From the NCBI RefSeq assembly GCF_024666615.1, contig NZ_CP088297.1, forward strand, positions 2,046,001 through 2,110,000: DNA of 64,000 nt, read 5' to 3'. Of this stretch, positions 8,243-18,193 are shown in pieces. The notes under the pieces are model-generated. The model was not told the origin of the DNA. It saw nothing but the letters and a program-made list of their open reading frames with translations, and did not search any database. The stretch is from Aquabacterium sp. J223 (lineage in GTDB: Bacteria > Pseudomonadota > Gammaproteobacteria > Burkholderiales > Burkholderiaceae_C). The position numbers and the translations under genes were made by a program. Positions within the stretch are counted from its first letter, which is position 1. The number at the start of each line of letters is the position of its first letter.

Positions 8243-9010
8243 GTGTCCAGGCCCTCCATCCTGCCCACCGACCGCACGGTCTACGACACCGAACTGTTGA
8301 AGTCGCTGCTCGGCACGCGCCTGGCCCGGCAGCTGCAGGTGCTGTGCGTCATCGGTGCGCACCGCTTCGACGAGCTGCCGCTGATCGACCGCATCTTCCC
8401 GTCGCTGCGCCGCATCTACCTCTTCGAGCCCCAGCCCGCGCCGCTGCAGGTGCTGCGCGACCTGGCGGCGCGGGACGCGCGCATCACCGTCTTCCCGGTG
8501 GCGGTGTCGGACGCGGACGGCACGGCCCGCTTCCACGTCGCCAGCAACAGCGGCGAGTCGAGTTCGCTGCTCGCGCTCGGCTCGCACCGCGAGCTCTTCC
8601 CCGAGGTGACCATCGACCGCGTGGTCGAGGTGCCGACACGCCGCCTCGATTCGGTCCTCCGCGAGCACCAGCTGCCGGCGCCGGACCTGCTGCTGATCGA
8701 CGTGCAGGGCGCCGAGCACCTGGTGCTGAAGTCGCTGCCGCCATCGCTGCTGCAGGGCGTCCGGCTCATCTACACCGAGGTCAGCACCGAGGCGGTCTAC
8801 GAATCCGCGGGCCTGATGAAGGACGTCGAGGCGCTGCTGGTGCCGCGCTTCGTCAACGTCGGTTTCGCCGCCATCCGGCCCGGCGTGCCGGTGCACGGCA
8901 ACGCCGTCTTCGTCGCGCAGGACGACGTGCCGGCCGTGGTGTCGCTGTCGCTGCCCGAGCGGTTGCGCCGGGCCTTCCACCGGCTGAGGCGGCGCCTGCG
9001 CGGGCGATGA
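8243..9010 (+). CDS. FkbM family methyltransferase
   Basis: A 255-residue protein starting at GTG 8243. FkbM hallmarks are visible: LFEPQPAPLQVL (residue ~55), a VSDADGTARFHVASN loop, and DLLLIDVQGAEHLVL near residue 150, then a YTEVSTEAVYE region. Family members are SAM-dependent O-methyltransferases that often cap surface sugars. It starts 8 bases after the previous gene and overlaps the next (ATGA at 9007), so the block is clearly co-translated. It may terminate or decorate the glycan built by the neighbouring transferases; the target is unknown. Confidence 0.85.
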   Translation: MSRPSILPTDRTVYDTELLKSLLGTRLARQLQVLCVIGAHRFDELPLIDRIFPSLRRIYLFEPQPAPLQVLRDLAARDARITVFPVAVSDADGTARFHVASNSGESSSLLALGSHRELFPEVTIDRVVEVPTRRLDSVLREHQLPAPDLLLIDVQGAEHLVLKSLPPSLLQGVRLIYTEVSTEAVYESAGLMKDVEALLVPRFVNVGFAAIRPGVPVHGNAVFVAQDDVPAVVSLSLPERLRRAFHRLRRRLRGR

Positions 9011-9870
9011 GCCGCGCCGCGGCCGATGCGCCGCTGATCTCCATCGTCGTGCCCACCTTCCGCAGCGCCGCGGTGCTGGAGGGCGCGCTGTCGTCGCTGG
9101 CCACGCAGGACTGGCGCGGCTTCGAGGTGATCGTCAGCGACGGCGCGTCGGACGACGGCACGCTGGCCATCGCCGAGCGCTTCGCCGGGCGGCTGCCGGC
9201 GCTGCACATCGATTCGCGCCCCGACGGCGGCGTCTACGACGCCATCAACCGCGGCGTGCGGCGGTCGCGCGGACGCTGGTTCCTGGTGCTGGGCAGCGAC
9301 GACCGGCTGCACGCGACGACGACGTTGTCGCGGGTGGCGGCCGAACTCCAGCGCGACGGCGGTGCGGTGTTCGTCTACGGCGATGTGAACATGCTGCACA
9401 CCGACGGGCGGGTCGAGCGCTACGCCGGCCCGCTGACGCTCAAGCGCATGTTCACCCTGCCGCTGTGCCAGCAGTCGCTGTTCTACCGGCGGGATGTGTT
9501 CGACGCGCTCGGCGGCTTCGACCTGCGCTTCCGGCTCTACGCCGACTGGGACTTCAACCTGCGCGCGGCCTTCTCCGGCCCCACCCGCTGGATCGACCTG
9601 GTGGTCGCCGACTACGCCACCACCGGCATGAGCGGTTCGGCCTCGGACCCGGTGTTCCTGGAGGCGCTGCCGGGTTTCATCCGCGACCGCCTGGTCGAGC
9701 GCGCCGACGACCCGGCGTCGTGGCCGTTGCAGGACCACCTGCTGCGCTGTGCCAACCGCTACCGCCGCCAGCGCAGATGGGCCGAGGCCAGGGCCTATGT
9801 CCGCAGCTACTTCCACCTGCTGGCGCGCCGGCTGCCGGTGCGGGTCGGCGCACGCCGCCGGCCACGCTGA
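9007..9870 (+). CDS. Glycosyltransferase family 2
   Basis: A 287-residue GT-A enzyme with no membrane segment. The N-terminus carries ISIVVPTFRSAAVLEGAL, then VIVSDGASDDGT for nucleotide binding, DGGVYDAINRG at about residue 80, and VLGSDDRL as the DXD-type metal site near 100. The length and the VYDAIN motif resemble transferases in exopolysaccharide and O-antigen loci of Burkholderiales. Its ATG overlaps the FkbM stop codon, and the next transferase begins 5 bases after its own stop, so it is part of one translational unit. Confidence 0.85.
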   Translation: MSRAAADAPLISIVVPTFRSAAVLEGALSSLATQDWRGFEVIVSDGASDDGTLAIAERFAGRLPALHIDSRPDGGVYDAINRGVRRSRGRWFLVLGSDDRLHATTTLSRVAAELQRDGGAVFVYGDVNMLHTDGRVERYAGPLTLKRMFTLPLCQQSLFYRRDVFDALGGFDLRFRLYADWDFNLRAAFSGPTRWIDLVVADYATTGMSGSASDPVFLEALPGFIRDRLVERADDPASWPLQDHLLRCANRYRRQRRWAEARAYVRSYFHLLARRLPVRVGARRRPR

Positions 9871-9875
9871 TCGCC

Positions 9876-10835
9876 ATGGCGACGCCGGCCGTCTCGTTGC
9901 TGGTGCTGGCCCATCGCCAGCGCCACCTGCTGGACCAGGCGGTGCAGGCGGCGTTCGCGCAGGAAGGCGGGCCGATCGAGGTCGTGCTGTCGGACGACGG
10001 CTCCGAGGACGGCAGCCATGCGCGCCTGCTCGAGCTGGCGGCGCAGTACCGCGGGCCCCATGCGGTGCGCGTGCGGCCCGCCGGTCCGCGGCTGGGCATC
10101 GGCGGCCACTACAACGCCCTCATGGCCTTCGCCAGCGGCGAGCTGCTGGTCACCGCCGCGGCGGACGACGTCTCGCGGCCGGACCGGGTGCGCCGGCTGG
10201 TCGAGGCCTGGCAGGCCGATGGCCGCCGCGCCGACCTCGTCGCCAGCCACCTGGTCGACATGGACGCGCAGGGCGGCCTGCACGGCGTCATCCGCGTCGA
10301 CGACCTGTCACGCTGGCGCGGCGAGCGCGACTGGTGGCGGCAGCGCCCGCACGTCGTCGGCGCCGGCCATGCCTTCACCCGCCGCATGATGGAGCGCTTC
10401 GGTCCGCTGCGCGCCGACCTGGCCTACGAGGACCAGGCCATGGCCTTCCGGGCCTTGATGATGGGCGGCGGCCTGACGGTGGACGCGCCGCTGGTGCACT
10501 ACCGCCGCGGCGGCGTCTCCGGCCGGCCCGCCGTCGACAGCGTCGAGGCGATGACGGCCTGGACCCGCGGTCGCCTCGACCGCTGGCGTGCCGAGGCGCT
10601 GCAGCTCATCGCCGATGCCGAACGGCTGGGCCTCGGCGACCGCATGCGGGCGGCGATGGACCCGGCGCTGCGTCGCGACCGCTACCTGCGGGTGCTGCTC
10701 GATCGCCCGCCCTGGCCGGTGCGCTGGCAGGCGCTGCGCGAGGCGTCGCCGCTGCCGCTGGGCTGGCGGCTGCGCAAGCTGCTGGCCGAAGCGGCGCCGT
10801 CGCTGGCGCTGCGCCTCAAGCGCCGGCGGCGGTGA
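9876..10835 (+). CDS. Glycosyltransferase family 2
   Basis: A 319-residue protein with VSLLVLAHRQRHLLDQAVQ at the N-terminus, VVLSDDGSEDGS at about residue 33 and LLVTAAADDVSRPDR near residue 90 as the DXD region. All fit a GT-A sugar transferase. ATG 9876 was chosen because it directly precedes the conserved fold; the open frame extends upstream only as a shadow of the previous gene. It is the last gene of the block, and its 3' end overlaps by 20 bases a convergent heptosyltransferase-like gene. Donor and linkage are unknown. Confidence 0.82.
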   Translation: MATPAVSLLVLAHRQRHLLDQAVQAAFAQEGGPIEVVLSDDGSEDGSHARLLELAAQYRGPHAVRVRPAGPRLGIGGHYNALMAFASGELLVTAAADDVSRPDRVRRLVEAWQADGRRADLVASHLVDMDAQGGLHGVIRVDDLSRWRGERDWWRQRPHVVGAGHAFTRRMMERFGPLRADLAYEDQAMAFRALMMGGGLTVDAPLVHYRRGGVSGRPAVDSVEAMTAWTRGRLDRWRAEALQLIADAERLGLGDRMRAAMDPALRRDRYLRVLLDRPPWPVRWQALREASPLPLGWRLRKLLAEAAPSLALRLKRRRR

Positions 10836-11955
10836 CGGTCGCGGGCGGGGACGGCGTGCGGTTCAGCACCGCCTCCAGTTCCGCGATGACCCGTTCCGGC
10901 GCCATGGTCTGCAGGCAGGCGCTGAGGCTGCCGCGGTGCTTGTCGCAGCCCTCGCCGTTGCAGGGCACGCAGGGTTGCGGCCCCTGCATCAGCACCACGT
11001 TGCCGCGCGGCTGCCGCAGCGCACGGGGCTGGTAGGGCTGCGCCGCCGGACCGTCCGCCGGCCAGGGGCCCCACAGCCGCGGGTCGATCGGCCCGTACAC
11101 CGCCACCGTCGGCGTGCCGCAGCTGGCCGCCAGGTGCGTGATCGAGGTGTCCGGCCCGACGTAGGCGCGGGCACCGGAGAGCAGCGTGGTCAGCTGGCCC
11201 AGGCTGAGCCGGCCGGCACAGGGGATGACGTGCGGCGAGCCGGCCAGGGCCGCCACCTCGTCCACCACCGCCTTGTCGTTGCCGCCCGGCCCGCCGGTGA
11301 GCACCACCGCCAGCCCGCGCCGCACCATCGCCTGTGCCACCGCCGCGTAATGCGCCGGCGGCCACTGCTTGTAGGCCACCAGCGACGGCGGGTGCAGCAC
11401 CACGTGGCCGCCACCCAGTCGTTGCAGCAGCTCGGGTGGCAGCGGCTGCGGCGCCGGCGGCGTCACCGACGTGCCGGCGCCGGCCAGCCGGTGGGACCAG
11501 GGCTCGAGCAGGCGCAGCTTGTCGAGCAGGATGTGCTGGGGGTCGTGCCCCAGTTCCACCGCATGCGCCAGCCCCGGCCGCTTCCACCAGTCCTGGCGCG
11601 ACCTGGTGACCTGCCCCACGCGCGCCCGCGCCGCGATCAGGCCGTAGAGGTGCGCCCGGTCGGTGTGCTGCGCCACCAGCGCCAGGTCGTAGCGCCGCCA
11701 CAGCCGCCGGATCAGCGGCCACGACTGCCGCCAGCCGCTGCCCTCACGCACCTCGATGCGGTGGTGCACGTCGGGGTTGCCTTCCAGCATGCCGAGGGTG
11801 CCGGCGAAACCGAGCACGTCGAGCTGGGCCGCCGGCCACAGCCGCTTGGCCTGGCGGATCAGCGGCGTGGTGAGCAGCACGTCGCCGATCTGGCGGGTGA
11901 CGATGACCAGGACCCGGCGGGGGTCGGCCGGCGGTGGCGAGGGTGGGGTGGGCAT
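10816..11955 (-). CDS. Glycosyltransferase family 9 (heptosyltransferase-like)
   Basis: A 379-residue GT-B protein of the ADP-heptose:LPS heptosyltransferase family. The N-terminal motif RRVLVIVTRQIGDVLLTTPL is typical. The C-terminal half has VLHPPSLVAYKQWPP and YVGPDTSITHLAASCGTPTV, the donor-binding region. A Cys cluster (CVPCNGEGC and CLQTM) near the C-terminus is also seen in WaaF/WaaQ relatives. It is the only minus-strand gene between the glycosyltransferase block and the waaE-waaF-waaC run. It could be a WaaQ-type third heptosyltransferase; this is inference. Confidence 0.82.
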   Translation of the reverse strand: MPTPPSPPPADPRRVLVIVTRQIGDVLLTTPLIRQAKRLWPAAQLDVLGFAGTLGMLEGNPDVHHRIEVREGSGWRQSWPLIRRLWRRYDLALVAQHTDRAHLYGLIAARARVGQVTRSRQDWWKRPGLAHAVELGHDPQHILLDKLRLLEPWSHRLAGAGTSVTPPAPQPLPPELLQRLGGGHVVLHPPSLVAYKQWPPAHYAAVAQAMVRRGLAVVLTGGPGGNDKAVVDEVAALAGSPHVIPCAGRLSLGQLTTLLSGARAYVGPDTSITHLAASCGTPTVAVYGPIDPRLWGPWPADGPAAQPYQPRALRQPRGNVVLMQGPQPCVPCNGEGCDKHRGSLSACLQTMAPERVIAELEAVLNRTPSPPATVTAAGA

Positions 11956-12000
11956 GGTGGGCAGGGGTTCGCGATGCTAGCGGCACCTAGAATCCGCCTC

Positions 12001-12837
12001 ATGCGCGACCCCCGGCCGCCCGCCCCCGAACCCCGGTCGCCCGTCCTGCTCTCGGTCATCGTCATCACCCGCAACGAGGCGCCGCGGCTGGGCCGCTGCC
12101 TGCAGTCGGTGGCGTTGGCCGACGAGGTGATCGTCGTCGATTCGGGCAGCACCGACGGCACCCCCGACATCGCCCGCGCGCACGGCGCCACCGTCGTCGA
12201 GACCACCGACTGGCCGGGCTTCGGTCCGCAGAAGCAGCGCGCCCTGGACGCCGCGCACGGCCGCTGGGTGCTCAGCCTGGACGCCGACGAATGGCTGGAC
12301 GACGGGTTGGCCGAGGCGGTGCGACGGGTGGTGCAGGCGCCCGCCGACGGGGCCGGTCCCGCGGGCTACGAGTTGTCGCGGCTGTCCGCCTTCTGCGGCC
12401 AATGGATGCGCGCCAGCGGCTGGTACCCCGACCTCGTGCTGCGACTGGTCAGGCGCGACCGTGCCCGCTTCACCGCCGACCTCGTCCACGAGCGCCTGAC
12501 CGTCGACGGGCCGGTCGAACGCCTGTCCGGCGGCGAACTGCTGCACGACACCATGGCCAGCCTCGAAGACGCCATCGACAAGATGAACCGCTACTCCAGC
12601 GGCCGCGCGCGCGACCTCGCGGCACGAGGGCGCCAGGGCGGGCTGGGCCGCGCGGTGGCCCATGGCCTCTGGGCCTTCCTGCGCACCTTCGTGCTGCGGC
12701 GCGGCTTCCGCGACGGCCGCCTCGGCTTCGTGCTGGCGGTGCACAACGCCGAGACGACCTACTACCGCTACCTGAAGCTGTGGCTGGGCGAGGGCGACCG
12801 CCTGCCGCCGGTGCCGCCGGCCGTGGAGCGCCGATGA
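12001..12837 (+). CDS. waaE: LPS core glycosyltransferase, WaaE/KdtX-like (GT2)
   Basis: A 278-residue GT2 enzyme. SVIVITRNEAPRLGRCL, EVIVVDSGSTDGT, PGFGPQKQRALDAA and WVLSLDADEWL are the characteristic motifs of the WaaE family, which adds a beta-1,4-glucose to core heptose in enterobacteria. The C-terminal part (FLRTFVLRRGFRDGRLGF) matches the family end. ATG 12001 follows a divergent spacer after the opposite-strand heptosyltransferase. Its stop overlaps the waaF start (ATGA), supporting a role in inner-core LPS assembly. The exact sugar in this organism is uncertain. Confidence 0.82.
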   Translation: MRDPRPPAPEPRSPVLLSVIVITRNEAPRLGRCLQSVALADEVIVVDSGSTDGTPDIARAHGATVVETTDWPGFGPQKQRALDAAHGRWVLSLDADEWLDDGLAEAVRRVVQAPADGAGPAGYELSRLSAFCGQWMRASGWYPDLVLRLVRRDRARFTADLVHERLTVDGPVERLSGGELLHDTMASLEDAIDKMNRYSSGRARDLAARGRQGGLGRAVAHGLWAFLRTFVLRRGFRDGRLGFVLAVHNAETTYYRYLKLWLGEGDRLPPVPPAVERR

Positions 12838-13877
12838 ACCCGCCGCGGCTGCTCGTCGTCTCGCCCAACTGGATCGGCGATGCCGTGATGGCGCAGCCGC
12901 TGCTGCAGCTGCTGCGCCGGCAGATGCCGCAGGCCCGCATCGACGTGCTGGCGCCGCCCTGGGTGGCGCCGGTGTGGCGCGCCGCGGAGGAGGTGGCCGA
13001 AGTGGTCGAGGCCCACCTCGGCCACGGCCGCCTGCAGTGGCGCGAGCGTCGGGCGCTGGCGCGGCGGCTGCGCGGGCGCGGGTACGACGCCGCCTACGTG
13101 CTGCCCAATTCGCTGAAGTCGGCGCTGGTGCCGTTCCTGGCCGGCATCCCGCGGCGCATCGGCTACCGCGGGGAATGGCGCTATGGGCTGGTCAACGTCG
13201 TCCACCACGACGACCCGAAGGCCCCGCGGCCGATGGCCGAGTTCTACACCGCGCTGGCGGACGCACCGGTGCGCCGGCTGCCGGCGCAGCGGTTGCCCGA
13301 ACCGCGCCTCAAGGTCGACCTCGCCAAGCTGCCCGCGCTGTGCGCGGCGCACGGCATCGCCGTCGACCGGCCGTGGGTGGCCTTCGCGCCGGGGGCCGAG
13401 TTCGGCCCGGCCAAGCGCTGGCCGCCGGAGCACTTCGCCGCGCTGGCGCAGCGGGCGCAGCGCGAGCGGCCCGGCCTGCAGGTGCTGCTGCTCGGCTCGC
13501 CCAAGGACCGCGCGACGGCCGACGAGATCGTGGCGCTGGCGCCGCAGGCGCTCAACCTGGCCGGCGCCACCACGCTGGACGACGCGCTGCTGTTCATCGC
13601 CGGCGCGCAGGCGGTGGCCAGCAACGACTCCGGCCTGATGCACGTGGCCGCGGCGCTCGGCCGGCCGCTGGTGGCCTTCTACGGGCCCACCGACCCGCGG
13701 CACACGCCGCCGGCGTCGCCACGGGCGCAGGTGCTGTGGCTTCACCTGCCGTGCGCGCCCTGCCAACAGCGGGTGTGCCCGCTGGGCCACCACGACTGCC
13801 TGCGCACGCTGGGCGTCGACATGGCCTGGGAACGCTTCTGGCCGCTGCTGCAGGACCCCGCCGCCCGCGCGGCCTGA
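12834..13877 (+). CDS. waaF: LPS heptosyltransferase II
   Basis: A 347-residue GT9 enzyme that adds the second heptose to the LPS inner core. The N-terminus LLVVSPNWIGDAVMAQPLLQ is the WaaF signature. VAFAPGAEFGPAKRWP lies near residue 180, and AVASNDSGLMHVAAALGRPL near residue 260 is the ADP-heptose binding region. The C-terminal LPCAPCQQRVCPLGHHDC Cys motif is typical of WaaF. The start overlaps the waaE-like stop (ATGA). The gene is intact, unlike waaC 670 bases downstream. Confidence 0.92.
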   Translation: MNPPRLLVVSPNWIGDAVMAQPLLQLLRRQMPQARIDVLAPPWVAPVWRAAEEVAEVVEAHLGHGRLQWRERRALARRLRGRGYDAAYVLPNSLKSALVPFLAGIPRRIGYRGEWRYGLVNVVHHDDPKAPRPMAEFYTALADAPVRRLPAQRLPEPRLKVDLAKLPALCAAHGIAVDRPWVAFAPGAEFGPAKRWPPEHFAALAQRAQRERPGLQVLLLGSPKDRATADEIVALAPQALNLAGATTLDDALLFIAGAQAVASNDSGLMHVAAALGRPLVAFYGPTDPRHTPPASPRAQVLWLHLPCAPCQQRVCPLGHHDCLRTLGVDMAWERFWPLLQDPAARAA

Positions 13878-13891
13878 GCTGCACTCTCCCC

Positions 13892-14554
13892 ATGAGCGTC
13901 GCGACCGACCCGTCCCTGTTGCCCGTCGCCGCGGCGGTGATCGCGCTGCACGACGCGCGGCTGTCGCGTCCCGGCTGGCCGGCCGGGGAGGACGAAGCGG
14001 GCGAGGACGGCGTCTGGCACTGGATCGCCCTGAACCACCGGCACAACGCGCTGCTGTGGGACGAGGAAGACCTGTCGCGCCGCACCACCGTCGACGACCG
14101 GGAGATCGCCGCCAACAAGCGCGCCATCGACCGCCACAACCAGGCGCGCAACGACGCCACCGAGCGGGTGGACGAATGGCTGCTGCTGGCGCTGGGCCTG
14201 GTCGACGCGGCCTCGGCGCGCAGCGATGCGCCGACGGCCCGCCTGCCGCCCGGTGCCCGGCTGAACAGCGAGACCGCGGGCAGCATCGTCGACCGCCTTT
14301 CCATCCTGGCGCTGAAGTGCCGGGCGATGCGCCGGCAGTGCGAACGCGGCGATGTCGACGAGGCGCACCGCCGGCTCAGCCGCACGCGCCTGGCCCGGCT
14401 GGAGGAGCAGCGCGCCGACCTCGGCGGCTGCTTCGACGAACTGCTCGCCGACTGCCGTGCCGGCCGCGCCGGCTTCAAGGTCTACCGGCAGTTCAAGATG
14501 TACAACGACCCGGCGTTCAACCCGGTGCTGGCGGCTGAGCGGCCCCGGACATGA
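13892..14554 (+). CDS. DUF4254 domain-containing protein
   Basis: A 220-residue cytoplasmic protein without signal or membrane segment. The conserved core includes HWIALNHRHNALLWDEED, a His/Asn/Glu-rich helix, and the family signature LNSETAGSIVDRLSILALK near residue 135, ending with FKVYRQFKMYNDP. DUF4254 proteins are regularly found beside LPS heptosyltransferase genes, but no biochemical function is established as far as I know. It lies between waaF (14 bases upstream) and waaC (overlapping ATGA at 14551), which points to LPS core synthesis. Confidence 0.85.
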   Translation: MSVATDPSLLPVAAAVIALHDARLSRPGWPAGEDEAGEDGVWHWIALNHRHNALLWDEEDLSRRTTVDDREIAANKRAIDRHNQARNDATERVDEWLLLALGLVDAASARSDAPTARLPPGARLNSETAGSIVDRLSILALKCRAMRRQCERGDVDEAHRRLSRTRLARLEEQRADLGGCFDELLADCRAGRAGFKVYRQFKMYNDPAFNPVLAAERPRT

Positions 14555-15509
14555 AGCTGTTGCTGGTCAAGACCAGCTCGATGGGCGACGTGGTGCACGC
14601 GCTGCCGGTGGTCGCCGACCTTCACGTGGCGCGGCCGGGCGTCGAGGTGCACTGGCTGGTGGAAGCGCCCTTCGCGCCCATCGTGCGGCTGCACCCTGGC
14701 GTCGCCCGGGTGCACCCCTGGCCTGGCGGCAGTGGCGCCGCACGCTGCACCAGCGCGCCACCTGGCAGGCCATGGCCGCGCTGCGGCGGGACCTGCAGGC
14801 CCAGCGCTTCGACCTGGCGATCGACCTGCAGGGGCTGGTGAAGAGCGCGCTGTGGGCGCGGCAGGCCGGCGCGCCGGTGGGCGGCTTCGACCGCGCCAGC
14901 GTGCGCGAGCCGCTGGCCGCGCTGGCCTACCGCCACACCGCGGCCGTGCCGCAGCGGCTGCGGTCGGTGGCGCGCTACCGAGCCCTGACGGCGGCGCTGG
15001 TCGGGTACCCGGTGCCCGCCGGGCCGCCGCGCTTCGGCCTGCAGCCGCCCGCGCCGACGGCGGCGCCTGACCGGCCCTACGCCGTGCTGATGCCCGCCTC
15101 CAGCCGCCCGCAGGCGCTGTGGCCGATGGACGGCTGGATCGCGGTGGCGCGCTGGCTGTCGTCCCAGGGCGTGCAGCCGTGGGTGTTCTGGGGCAACGCG
15201 GCCGAGCGCGAGATGGCCGAGCGGCTGGTCGCCGCCTGCAACGGCCTGCTGCCGCCGCTGCAGCCGCTGGACCGGGTGGCGGCCACGCTGGCCGGCGCGC
15301 GCCTGGTGGTCTCGCTGGACACCGGGCTGGCCCACCTGGCGGTGGCGCTGGGCCGGCCGACGGTGGGCATCTACGGCGACCAGCACGTCTGGAAGAACGG
15401 CCTGACCGGCGAGGGCCCGACGATCAGCCTCGGCGGCAAAGGCCAGCCGCCGACGGTGGAGGCGGTGATGGCCGCGGTGCAGGACCTGTGGCGGCGCGGT
15501 GACGTGGCC

Positions 15510-16453
<944 letters not shown>

Positions 16454-16457
<4 letters not shown>

Positions 16458-16552
16458 GGGAGCCCCTCGGTCGTCGAGTACGCCGACCGATCCCCCGAGG
16501 GGATCGCGGGCCGGCTTGGGAGCGGCCCGGCGCTCGGCCCGCGCCAGTGCAT
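16454..16552 (-). other. Repeat-encoded mini-ORF upstream of the UDP-glucuronate decarboxylase gene
   Basis: A 32-codon frame from ATG 16552 through repeat copy B, containing [19 protein letters not shown]. It ends at a TGA (16456-16454) that overlaps the ATG of the decarboxylase gene as ATGA. Further in-frame ATGs occur upstream (16570). The frame matches that of copy A, where it is fused to the downstream protein. Translation is not proven; the value of the frame may be translational coupling. Confidence 0.45.
16458..16540 (-). repeat. Dispersed intercistronic repeat, copy B
   Basis: On the minus strand it reads GGGCCGAGCGCCGGGCCGCT and ends CGACGACCGAGGGGCTCCC immediately before the ATG at 16457. 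It differs from copy A at only a handful of positions over about 83 bases by eye. The orientation relative to the downstream gene is the same as in copies A and C. GAGGGG lies 6 bases before the start codon and may serve as the ribosome-binding site. Confidence 0.85.
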
Positions 16553-16605
16553 CGACACATCGGTGTTCATCACACGCCGATGGCAAATGGCGCGCCGTCT
16601 TCTCG

Positions 16606-17754
16606 CTATTGCTCCTCGACCCGCTGCGGCGGGTAGCTGTCCCAGCTCAGGCAGCCGGGGCACTGCCAGAAGTGGTGCTGTGCCTCGAAGCCGCAGGCGG
16701 CGCAGCGGTAGCGCTGCAGCGGCCGGGCGGCGCGCGTCACCGCCTGCTTGAGGCCGACCACGGCGCCTTCGGCCCAGTCCTGCGGCGGCTCGGCCAGCAG
16801 TTCGGCCGCGGCGCCCAGCGTCGGGTGCTGCTGCAGGTGGACGGCCAGGCGCTGGCGGCGCTCGGCCGGGGCCGGGTCGAGCAGCGCGATCGCCCGCAGC
16901 AGGTCGGTCGACGGCTGCTCCTGGTAGGCCTGCTGTAGCGTCTGCCGCGCCGCGTCGACCTGGTCGGCCGCCAGGGCCGCGCGCGCATGGTCCTGCGCCA
17001 CCAGCGCGAAGGCATGGGGGGCGCGGCGCCGCAGTTCGTTCCAGGCCCGCAGCGCCTCGGCGTGCCGGCCGGCGGCGAAGGCCCGCTGGCCGGTCTGCAG
17101 CCAGGGGCGGGGCGCCGCGGGGGCGATCTCGCGTGCCTTGGCCAGCGCCGCCTCGGCCTCGTCGGCACGGCCCTGGTCATCGGCCTGCAGCGCCATCTCG
17201 CAGTGGTGGTGCGCGATGCGCTGCGCGAACGAACCGGTGCCGCTGCGTTCCAGCCGTGCCGCCACGTCGGCCGCCGCATGCCAGTCGCGGGCGCGCTCGT
17301 GCAGCCCGAGCAGCGCCAGCCGGGCTTCGGTCTCGAAGGGCGTGCCGTCCAGCGATTCGAAGGCCGCCTGCGCCCGGTCGAAGAGGCCGGCCTTCATGAA
17401 GTCCTGCGCCAGCGCGTACTGCGCGCGCTGTCGCTCGGCGGCGCCCAGGTCGGCGCGCTGCAGCAGGTGCTCGTGCACACGCACCGCGCGTTCGAACTCG
17501 CCGCGACGGCGGAAGAGGTTGCCGAGCGCGAAGTGCAGGTCGGAGCTGCCGGGGTCGTGCTGCACCGCCTCGATGAAGGCGTCGATGGCCTTGTCCTGCT
17601 GCTCGTTGAGCAGCAGGTTCAGCCCCTTGAAGTAGGCGCGCGGCGATTCCTGCTGCTCGCGCTTCCACTGGCGGATGTCCAGGCGCGAGGCCAGCCAGCC
17701 GAGGCCGAAGGCCACCGGCAGGCCCCACAGCAGCCACTGAAGATCGAAATCCAC
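16606..17754 (-). CDS. lapB: LPS assembly regulator LapB (YciM), TPR protein
   Basis: A 382-residue inner-membrane protein that in enterobacteria helps FtsH degrade LpxC and so balances LPS synthesis. One N-terminal transmembrane helix ([20 protein letters not shown], residues 5-24) is followed by tetratricopeptide repeats (for example [20 protein letters not shown] and [20 protein letters not shown]). A C-terminal rubredoxin-like metal site has YRCAACGF and WQCPGCLSW Cys pairs. All key parts are present. It lies directly downstream of lapA (gap of 3 bases), the classical order. Confidence 0.92.
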   Translation of the reverse strand: MDFDLQWLLWGLPVAFGLGWLASRLDIRQWKREQQESPRAYFKGLNLLLNEQQDKAIDAFIEAVQHDPGSSDLHFALGNLFRRRGEFERAVRVHEHLLQRADLGAAERQRAQYALAQDFMKAGLFDRAQAAFESLDGTPFETEARLALLGLHERARDWHAAADVAARLERSGTGSFAQRIAHHHCEMALQADDQGRADEAEAALAKAREIAPAAPRPWLQTGQRAFAAGRHAEALRAWNELRRRAPHAFALVAQDHARAALAADQVDAARQTLQQAYQEQPSTDLLRAIALLDPAPAERRQRLAVHLQQHPTLGAAAELLAEPPQDWAEGAVVGLKQAVTRAARPLQRYRCAACGFEAQHHFWQCPGCLSWDSYPPQRVEEQ

Positions 17755-17757
17755 CGG

Positions 17758-18087
17758 TCAGAGCCCGTCGCGCGGCGGGTGCGGCAGCTCGGGCCCGAAG
17801 TCGGACGGCGCGGCGCTGTTGGCGGCCGCCGGCACGGCCTTGCCGGGCGGCAGCTCCACCGGCGTGTGGCGACGCGCGACGCGCCGGTGCCGCCACCAGC
17901 TGGGCACCATGGCGAGCACGCCGAAGGCGCAACCGGCGCCGAACGCGACCAGCACGATGATCACCATCGGCGCACGCCATTCGTAACCGAAGAACCAGCT
18001 CACCGCCGCCGGCTGCTGGTTGTTCAGCGCGAAGGCGAACAGGGCGAAGAAGATGAAGGCCCGGAAGAGCCAGACGAAGAAGCGCAT
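17758..18087 (-). CDS. lapA: LapA-family inner-membrane protein
   Basis: A 109-residue protein with two predicted transmembrane helices: [19 protein letters not shown] at about 3-21, and [20 protein letters not shown] at about 41-60. The [16 protein letters not shown] link between them is the LapA hallmark. A soluble basic/Pro-rich C-terminal tail follows. It is the partner of LapB in LPS homeostasis, and its stop is 3 bases before the lapB start. ATG 18087 was chosen as the first residue of the first helix. It lies just downstream of the ihfB terminator. Confidence 0.88.
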   Translation of the reverse strand: MRFFVWLFRAFIFFALFAFALNNQQPAAVSWFFGYEWRAPMVIIVLVAFGAGCAFGVLAMVPSWWRHRRVARRHTPVELPPGKAVPAAANSAAPSDFGPELPHPPRDGL

Positions 18088-18140
18088 GGGAGGGTGGGGC
18101 CGCGCCATTCTAGAGGTGGCCCTGCGGCGTGGCGGGCATG

Positions 18141-18166
18141 AAAAAGCGGCCGCATGGGCGGCCGCT
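18141..18166 (-). terminator. Rho-independent terminator of ihfB
   Basis: On the minus strand: AGCGGCCGC-CCAT-GCGGCCGCT, a perfect 9-bp stem with a 4-base loop, followed by TTTTT (plus-strand A-run 18141-18145). It lies 28 bases after the TGA at 18194 in the restored ihfB frame and before lapA. It also supports that ihfB normally ends at 18194 rather than running to 18024. Confidence 0.85.
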
Positions 18167-18193
18167 GGAAGGGTGTCGGAGGGCGCGGTGACG

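Noticed and set aside
16463-16586. Longer N-terminus for the UDP-glucuronate decarboxylase (start 16586)
   Set aside because: The extension is repeat sequence in a different frame from copy A's conserved mini-ORF; the Rossmann motif starts 4 residues after ATG 16457, as in the family.
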